A DNA stretch of 64,000 nucleotides, from contig NZ_LT706951.1 of NCBI RefSeq assembly GCF_900155525.1, positions 70,129-134,128 of the forward strand, read 5' to 3'. The DNA is from Mailhella massiliensis (GTDB lineage: Bacteria; Desulfobacterota; Desulfovibrionia; Desulfovibrionales; Desulfovibrionaceae). A program made the position numbers and the translations under genes. Numbering within the stretch: the first letter of the stretch is position 1; each line of letters begins with the position of its first letter. The notes beneath the pieces are model-generated. The model did no database searches, was not told the origin of the DNA, and was given only the letters and a program-made list of their open reading frames with translations. Shown here in pieces: positions 58,253 to 64,000 of the stretch.

Positions 58253-60703
58253 ATGAGTCCCGCCCTCAAAATCGTTGCATCTCTTCCGGCCGACAGGCTG
58301 CATCCCCGCTGGCCCGTGGACCGCATCCCCTGGGAGGACAGCCGGGCCATTCCGCGGGGCGGCCGTCGCCGTCCGGCCCAGCCCAGGGCGCTGGCAGCGC
58401 TGGAACTTGCCGTACATATCCGCAATTCCGGGTACAACGTGTATCTTGCCGGTTCCCCCGATCTGGGGCGCACCTATATGCTGTGTGATTTTCTGGAGCC
58501 TCTGGCCCGCAAGGAACCTACGCCGCCGGACATCATTTACGTCAATAACTTCAAGGATGAGGACAGGCCTGTTCTCATTCAGCTCCCGGCGGGGCAGGGG
58601 ATGCAGCTCAAAAATTCCCTGGCGGACGCCCTGCGCCAGATGCGCGAGGAGCTGCCTGCCCGCCTGGATTCCGACGGTTTTCTGCGTAAGCGCCGTGCGG
58701 GGCGCGATCAGTTCCGTGAGGAACGCGCCGCCGTGGTGAAGGAGCTGGAGCGCATGGCCGCGGAAAAGGGATTTGCTCTGGATGCCGAGGAGCAGGGAGC
58801 GCTTTCCCTTTTTCCCATGCAGGACGGCAAACGCCTGAGCGATGAGGAAGTGGCGCTTCTTGCCGCCCCGGAGCGGCAGGAGTTCAAGCGCCGCGCCGAT
58901 CAGCTTCTGCAGCGCATGGCTCCCTTCGTTCGCCGCATGGGCGAGCTGGAAAAGAGTTTCCAGAAAAAGGAGCGCGAGCTTGAGCGCGAGGCGGCCGAGT
59001 ACCTGTTCAACCGGCTGGTGGCGCCCGTGGCGGAAAAGGCCTGCCGCGTTTCCGGCTGTGAGGAGAAGACCGACGCCCTGCGTACCTTTTTCGACGATCT
59101 GCGCGCGGATGTTCTGGAGCATCTGGAGTTCTTCCTTCCGCGGGAAACGCCTTCCGTTCCCCACGGCGAGAGCGCTTCCGCCCCGCAGGAACCCGATCTC
59201 TACCGCTACGGTGTGAACGTGGTGGTGGATAACGGCGACATGCAGGGCGCGCCCGTGGTGGTGGAAGATCACCCCACCTACGGCAACCTGCTCGGCTGTG
59301 TGGAAAGGGAATCGGAAATGGGCGCTCTGGTCACGGATTTTACGCTCATCAAGGCCGGTTCCCTGCACAGGGCCAACGGCGGTTACCTGGTGCTGCACAT
59401 CAACGATCTTCTGGCCAACGGCCCCGCGTGGGAAGGGCTCATGCGTGCGCTCCGTTCCGGTGTGGCCCGCATTGAGGACCCGGACTTCAACGACACCTCC
59501 CGCGTGAAGGGCATAGAACCCGATCCCATGCCCCTGAATCTGAAGGTGGTTCTCGTGGGTGAGGACGAACTGTACGAGATCATTCTGGAACGCGACGAGC
59601 GTTTCGCCAAGCAGTTCAAGATCAAGGCGCAGATGACCTCGGAAACGGAACGCACGGCTCCTGCGGTGCGCACATGGCTCTGCCAGCTTGCCCGCATTAT
59701 GGACGAGGCCGACCTTCTTCCCTTCGACCGGGAAAGTCTGGCCGGGCTGGTGGATCACGGTTCCGAGCTGTGCGAAGATCACCGCAAGCTTTCGCTGCGT
59801 TTCCCGCTCATGCGCGAGACGCTCATCGAGGCTTCCGCCATGGCAGCCATGGCGGGCAAGACCATGGTGGACAGAGCCAGCCTCGACGCGGCGCTGAAGG
59901 CACGGCGCAACCGTGCCGACCTTGTGGAAGAACTGTTTATGGAGGAGTACGACCGCGACGTGATCAAGCTGCGCACCTCCGGTGCGGAAGTGGGCCGCGT
60001 GAACGGCCTTGCCGTGACCACCAGCGGCGATTACGAGTTCGGTCTGCCGCATCAGATTTCCTGCACCGTGGGTGTGGGGCACGGCGGCATCATCGACCTC
60101 GAGCGCGAGGCGGAACTCGGCGGCCCCATCCATACCAAGGCCATGATGATTCTGAAAAGCTATCTGGCCTCGCAGTTCGCGCACAACAAGCCCCTGGTTC
60201 TTTCCGGGAGCCTCTGCTTCGAGCAGAGCTACAACGGCATTGAGGGCGATTCCGCCTCCGGTGCGGAGCTTGCGGCGCTGCTTTCCGCCATTTCGGAAGT
60301 GCCGCTGCGCCTTTCCCTCGCCTTTACCGGAGCGGTGAGCCAGTCCGGTCAGATCATGGCCGTGGGCGGCGTGACGCGCAAGATAGAGGGCTTTTTCGAG
60401 CTGTGTTCCCGCAGGGGGCTTACCGGAGAACAGGGCGTGATTCTGCCCAAGGACAATGTGGAACACCTCATGCTGGATGACAGGGTCGTTCAGGCGGTGC
60501 GCGAGGGCAGGTTCTCCATCTATCCCGTGACGCATATCGGGGAAGCCATGGAGCTGCTTACCGGTATGCCCGTGGGACGCCGCCGCAAGGACGGCTCCTT
60601 CCCCGCAGGAACGCTTTTTCATAAGGTGGATGAGCGCCTCAGTGAACTGGGGTGGCTTGCCGAACACAGTTTCAAGACAAGAAGGCGCAGGGGCCGGGCA
60701 TAA
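58253..60703 (+). CDS. LonB-like ATP-dependent protease (AAA_32 / Lon C-terminal)
   Basis: 816 aa. The N-terminal ATPase is divergent (AGSPDLGRTYMLCDFLEPLA in place of a standard Walker A). A long coiled-coil insert lies at ~130-270. The Lon protease domain carries Ser667 in EGDSASGAE and Lys710 in VTRKIEGFF. It begins 1 bp after hemC stop, so the two are co-transcribed. Substrates unknown. Confidence 0.88.
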   Translation: MSPALKIVASLPADRLHPRWPVDRIPWEDSRAIPRGGRRRPAQPRALAALELAVHIRNSGYNVYLAGSPDLGRTYMLCDFLEPLARKEPTPPDIIYVNNFKDEDRPVLIQLPAGQGMQLKNSLADALRQMREELPARLDSDGFLRKRRAGRDQFREERAAVVKELERMAAEKGFALDAEEQGALSLFPMQDGKRLSDEEVALLAAPERQEFKRRADQLLQRMAPFVRRMGELEKSFQKKERELEREAAEYLFNRLVAPVAEKACRVSGCEEKTDALRTFFDDLRADVLEHLEFFLPRETPSVPHGESASAPQEPDLYRYGVNVVVDNGDMQGAPVVVEDHPTYGNLLGCVERESEMGALVTDFTLIKAGSLHRANGGYLVLHINDLLANGPAWEGLMRALRSGVARIEDPDFNDTSRVKGIEPDPMPLNLKVVLVGEDELYEIILERDERFAKQFKIKAQMTSETERTAPAVRTWLCQLARIMDEADLLPFDRESLAGLVDHGSELCEDHRKLSLRFPLMRETLIEASAMAAMAGKTMVDRASLDAALKARRNRADLVEELFMEEYDRDVIKLRTSGAEVGRVNGLAVTTSGDYEFGLPHQISCTVGVGHGGIIDLEREAELGGPIHTKAMMILKSYLASQFAHNKPLVLSGSLCFEQSYNGIEGDSASGAELAALLSAISEVPLRLSLAFTGAVSQSGQIMAVGGVTRKIEGFFELCSRRGLTGEQGVILPKDNVEHLMLDDRVVQAVREGRFSIYPVTHIGEAMELLTGMPVGRRRKDGSFPAGTLFHKVDERLSELGWLAEHSFKTRRRRGRA

Positions 60704-60720
60704 AGCTCCTTTTGCCGTAT

Positions 60721-60759
60721 GAAAAAACGTCCGCCCCGGACCGGAGCGGACGTTTTTTC
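60721..60759. terminator. Bidirectional terminator between lon-like and MFS genes
   Basis: A 14-bp stem (60721-60734 with 60746-60759) including gaaaaaacg/cgttttttc arms serves both convergent genes. Confidence 0.88.
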
Positions 60760-60779
60760 ATGCTCTGTGCCGAACTCGT

Positions 60780-61994
60780 TCAGCAGGCGGCATCCTGCGG
60801 TTTTTTCAGCAGACAGGCGCATACGGCCCCGATGAGGGCGAGGGGCGTGAGCAGGTGCATGGCCGGGGCAAGGCCGCCCCAGGAGTCCGCCGCCCAGCCG
60901 AGCACGGGAGCGAACATGCCCCCCACGCTCACGGCTACGCCCAGCGTGATGCCCGAAGCAAAGCCCATGTTGCGGGCAAGGTAGCGCTGTCCCAGCACGA
61001 CCTGGGAGCTGAAGGGGGCGAACAGCCCCACGGCAAGCGGCGCAAGCAGCGCGCCCGCAAGCCAGGGATTGCCGATGAAGGGAAAGACGGCGAGCAGCGG
61101 CAGGGTAAGAAGGGAGGCCCAGCGTATGACGCGCCTGAAGCCCCAGCGGTCGGCGGCCGCACCGCCGGAAAGGTTGCTGATCACACCGAAGACGGAAAAA
61201 AGAATGAGCATGAGGTTGCCGATGAATGCGCTCTGGTGGAATACCCCCTGCCAGTAGAGGGGCAGGTAGGTGGTAAAGGCCACGGTGAGGCCCGTGCGGG
61301 TGAGCAGGCAGCCGGAAAGTATGCCGAAGGCATGCCAGTCGTTGACGGCAGGGGTGCTGCTTTTTTCGGAAGCGGGGCCGGCTGCCGCCATGTCCCAGGA
61401 GCGGAGGTTCCAGAAGAGCAGCGCCGCCATCAGGGCGCCGAGAAGGAAGAATGCCGCGGTACCGTGCAGGCCGAAACCGCTGATCATGCCCGGCAGACCG
61501 CCCACCGCCAGAATGACGATGACCGGCCCCATGATCATGCCGCCGTTGCCGCCCACGGCAAAGATGCTGAGCCCCACGCCCTTATGGGCGCCGGAAACGA
61601 TGTTGGCGTAGCGTGCGGCCTCGGGGTGAAACATGGCCGCGCCTATGCCGCCGAGCACAAGAAAGCCGAACATGGCGTACAGGCTGGAAAGATAGCCCAG
61701 GGCGCCGATGCCGGTACCGGCCAGCAGGATTCCCAGCGGGATGAACCATCCCCGGGCCATCTTGTCGGCCAGAAGGCCGAGTCCTGGCTGCACCAGAGAG
61801 GCCACCACGGAATAGGCGAAGGCGAGGAAACCGCAGGTCTGATAGTCGAAGCCGTGCGCCGCCGCAAGGAAGGGCAGCAGAGGGGCCAGCGCGTGGGAGT
61901 TGAGGTCGCAGGAAAGATGGCCCAGAGAAAGCAGGATGATTTTTCTGTAATTCATGGCAATGGGAGAAAGGCGTTTTTTGTTTTTGTCCGGCAT
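60780..61994 (-). CDS. MFS exporter, Fsr (fosmidomycin resistance)-like
   Basis: 404 aa, 12 membrane segments. LGHLSCDLNSHALAPLLPFL, LVQPGLGLLADKMARGWFIP and FHPEAARYA follow the Fsr pattern. Substrate cannot be read from sequence. ATG 61955 is an alternative start; neither start has a strong SD. Confidence 0.8.
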   Translation of the reverse strand: MPDKNKKRLSPIAMNYRKIILLSLGHLSCDLNSHALAPLLPFLAAAHGFDYQTCGFLAFAYSVVASLVQPGLGLLADKMARGWFIPLGILLAGTGIGALGYLSSLYAMFGFLVLGGIGAAMFHPEAARYANIVSGAHKGVGLSIFAVGGNGGMIMGPVIVILAVGGLPGMISGFGLHGTAAFFLLGALMAALLFWNLRSWDMAAAGPASEKSSTPAVNDWHAFGILSGCLLTRTGLTVAFTTYLPLYWQGVFHQSAFIGNLMLILFSVFGVISNLSGGAAADRWGFRRVIRWASLLTLPLLAVFPFIGNPWLAGALLAPLAVGLFAPFSSQVVLGQRYLARNMGFASGITLGVAVSVGGMFAPVLGWAADSWGGLAPAMHLLTPLALIGAVCACLLKKPQDAAC

Positions 61995-62080
61995 CTGCAG
62001 GAAAGGCAGGGGACATGGTATGCCATAGCGCAGCCCCCCGCAAGGGCCGGAGCCCCCCTCCGGGAAACGGCGGGGACAAG

Positions 62081-62110
62081 GAAAAAGGCCGCCCGGAGCA
62101 GGCGGCCTTT
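62081..62110 (-). terminator. Terminator of the AsmA-like gene
   Basis: aaaggccgcc (62084-62093) with ggcggccttt (62101-62110); minus strand reads on tttcc, inside an A/T-rich arm. Confidence 0.7.
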
Positions 62111-62114
62111 CCGG

Positions 62115-62900
62115 CTACTTTTTAAAGAGGTTCAGGCCTTCCTTCAAAAGTGTCTTTGCCTTTTCCTCCGTCGTTCTGCCCTGACGGAGCAGCGCATCCT
62201 TCGCTTCCCTGAGCTGCTTCTCCCTGAACGATACGGTGGCGGATTCCAGCGCGGTCTTCATTTCTCTGAGAACGATCACGACGCCCTGGGCGAGGGTGAC
62301 GCCCGAGCCTTCGCGGCCTATGCCGGTAAGGCGGATTTCCGGCAGAGGTACGGAAACGGAAAGTTTCAGGGCGGGAATAAGAAGCGTGGCCTTGGCCTCG
62401 CGTATGATGAGCTCGTCGATGATCACCTTTTTCCTGAGCTTTTTCTGCGCGTCGGCGGAAGGTTCGGCCTGCGCAGCCTCACCGGAACCGGCCTTCTTCT
62501 TTTCGGCCACGTTCCGTACATGCTTCAGAATGGTTTCGATGTTGCTGGTATCTTCGGCAAGCTCATAAAGCACGTCCGGCCTGATGATTTCGATTTTCGG
62601 AATGACGACGGTGTCCTCCAGCACGGAGGAAGGCACGAGTTCCAGGCCGAGGGAACCCACGCTCAGGGCCGGAGTGTCGGTGAATCCCTTCGGATTGCCC
62701 ACGATGAAGCCGGTGAAGACTCCCGTGCCGGAGAAGAGGGAAACGTCGGCTTTTTCGAGGCGCACGGCCGTGCCCGTCAGTTCCGGGCCGACGGAGTTCA
62801 CTTCCCTGACGATGAGGGAGTTGAGGGAAAGGAGAAGGGCGGCCGCGGAACCTGCGAGCAGCACCACAAGAACAGCCGGAATGACGAACCATTTTTTCAT
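62115..62900 (-). CDS. AsmA-like periplasmic membrane-anchored protein
   Basis: 261 aa. One N-terminal helix (FVIPAVLVVLLAGSAAALLL), then repeated beta segments (GVFTGFIVGNPKGFTDTPAL, GLELVPSSVLEDTVVIPKIE) typical of AsmA/DUF748-like proteins involved in lipid transport or outer-membrane homeostasis. SD ggagg before ATG 62900. Longer upstream frame rejected. Confidence 0.7.
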   Translation of the reverse strand: MKKWFVIPAVLVVLLAGSAAALLLSLNSLIVREVNSVGPELTGTAVRLEKADVSLFSGTGVFTGFIVGNPKGFTDTPALSVGSLGLELVPSSVLEDTVVIPKIEIIRPDVLYELAEDTSNIETILKHVRNVAEKKKAGSGEAAQAEPSADAQKKLRKKVIIDELIIREAKATLLIPALKLSVSVPLPEIRLTGIGREGSGVTLAQGVVIVLREMKTALESATVSFREKQLREAKDALLRQGRTTEEKAKTLLKEGLNLFKK

Positions 62901-63234
62901 GGAAGCCTCCATGAGCTGAGAAACAGGGGGAACATGCACATCCTGTCTGCAGGATATCGGAAAAAGAAGGGGAAATCCAGAATGGGAATCTTCTCTTCTC
63001 GTGATAATGGCGCAGAAAGTCAGGAAAACGGCCTGCCGTGAACAGGTTTGTTCAGGGATATTTTCGGGCCGCGCCGCACGTCGGGGCGCGGAAGACGTGC
63101 GCGGGGGAGCAGGGGAAAGGAGCATCCAGTCCGGCGGGGGGGGAGAGCTCTTCCCCGGCCGGAAGCCTTGCCATGGCATGAGGAAACGATTAATGTTCTC
63201 TGCGTCCGTGCCGAAGGCACGGGAAAGGAGCCTC
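62901..63234. other. Divergent intergenic region, no gene seen
   Basis: About 330 bp between divergent genes. It should hold their promoters; the ggaaaggag SD of the methyltransferase lies at its right end. Confidence 0.5.
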
Positions 63235-64000
63235 ATGCCCAGAATCGCCGTATTTCACGCCGACAACCTCGCCGTGCTGAAAGCGTTGCCCGATGCCTGC
63301 ATCGATCTCATCTATATCGATCCTCCCTTCAATACCGGCAAGGCGCAGCGGCGCACGCAGATAGTCACCATCCGTGATGACAACGGCGACAGGGTGGGCT
63401 TCAAGGGGCAGCTTTACCGTACCGTGAAGGGGGAAACCCGCGGTTACGACGACAGGTTCGACGATTTTCTCGGTTTTCTTTTTCCCCGTATGCAGGAGGC
63501 CTACCGCATTCTCCGCCCGGAAGGCTCGCTGTTCTTTCATCTCGACTACAGGGAAATTCATTACTGCAAGGTCATGCTTGACGGAATCTTCGGCCGGGCC
63601 TCCTTCATCAATGAGATCATCTGGGCGTACGATTACGGCGCCCGTTCGAAAAAGCGCTGGTCCGCCAAGCACGACAACATACTCTGGTATGCGAAGAACC
63701 CGGAGTCCTTCACCTTCAATTTCGACGCCATGGACCGCATCCCCTACATGGCTCCCGGGCTGGTGGGGCCGAGCAAGGCGGCTCGCGGCAAAACTCCCAC
63801 CGATGTGTGGTGGCATACCATAGTCAGCCCCAACGGCAGGGAAAAAACGGGCTATGCCACGCAGAAGCCCCGCGCCATCATCGACCGCATCGTCAAGGTG
63901 CATTCCCGCCCCGGGGACATTCTGTGCGATTTCTTCGCCGGAAGCGGAACTCTGGGCGAGTCGGCATTTCAGCTCGGGCGCAACGCTCTTCTGGTGGACA
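63235..64000 (+). CDS. Site-specific DNA methyltransferase (type III Mod-like), cut by window edge
   Basis: 255 residues visible from ATG 63235 (SD aaaggag). Motif IV DLIYIDPPFNTG comes first and motif I DFFAGSGTLGE near residue ~235, the beta-class order of adenine N6 or cytosine N4 methyltransferases. It may belong to a restriction-modification system or be solitary; the next gene is outside. Confidence 0.85.
   Translation, partial: MPRIAVFHADNLAVLKALPDACIDLIYIDPPFNTGKAQRRTQIVTIRDDNGDRVGFKGQLYRTVKGETRGYDDRFDDFLGFLFPRMQEAYRILRPEGSLFFHLDYREIHYCKVMLDGIFGRASFINEIIWAYDYGARSKKRWSAKHDNILWYAKNPESFTFNFDAMDRIPYMAPGLVGPSKAARGKTPTDVWWHTIVSPNGREKTGYATQKPRAIIDRIVKVHSRPGDILCDFFAGSGTLGESAFQLGRNALLVD

Overview
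The window is high-GC bacterial chromosome carrying one large prophage. The host genes (ychF, ubiE, mrcA, gatB, nadK, gmhA, fmdB-like, hemC, a LonB-like protease, a DUF368/PopT transporter, a ferredoxin-nitroreductase) and their style suggest an anaerobic member of the Desulfovibrionaceae. That assignment is an inference from gene families and composition, not from a marker gene.

Left host flank (1-8109): the 3' end of an IS200/IS605 tnpA with hairpin terminus, a stretch without a convincing gene, an hsp20 chaperone, a membrane protein, a two-gene operon (ferredoxin-nitroreductase then PopT), a cardiolipin synthase, a DUF533/YebE-like protein and a small conserved protein. Right host flank (48361-64000): ychF, ubiE/menG, a small protein, mrcA, gatB, nadK, gmhA, a FmdB-type zinc ribbon, hemC, a LonB-like protease, an MFS exporter, an AsmA-like protein and a DNA methyltransferase cut by the window edge.

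Prophage (8110-48360, about 40.25 kb): it sits in the 3' end of ychF, flanked by a 21-bp direct repeat (attL/attR). It re-creates the YchF C-terminus and changes its stop codon from TAA to TAG. Arm-type repeats (ATATCTCCCC) lie inside both att sites. Prophage order is: SF3 helicase/primase, a heptamer-rich candidate origin, Toprim primase, terminase (GpA type), a 6-kb cargo region between terL and the gpW-like gene, a lambda-like head (portal, protease-capsid fusion, decoration), a lysis cluster, a lambda-like neck, then a Mu-like contractile tail (sheath, tube, frameshifted chaperone, tape measure, gp43-gp48 homologues, fibres). After the tail come a small-toxin array, a DedA cargo gene, repressor/Cro/CII, excisionase and integrase. 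It is a mosaic myovirus with lambda-type head and Mu-type tail.

The accessory parts hold the most unusual material. (1) Two near-identical modules each begin with a structured leader RNA resembling the C4/P4-CI immunity RNAs. A central segment B can pair with upstream segment A or with segment C over the ribosome binding site, and A, B and C have all changed together between the copies. (2) These modules flank a BrnT/BrnA toxin-antitoxin pair and two mosaic antitoxin genes. (3) An AbiC-like abortive infection gene is split by an IS1595-family element with perfect 8-bp target duplications. (4) Four tandem cassettes of about 340 bp each encode a 26-27 aa hydrophobic peptide with strong SD and conserved promoter, opposed by a candidate antisense promoter; they look like a type I toxin-antitoxin array. 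(5) A tail adhesin with a thrombospondin-type-1 domain is put out of frame by a 43-bp tandem duplication. (6) A heptamer-repeat, alternating purine-pyrimidine segment next to the helicase gene looks like a replication origin.
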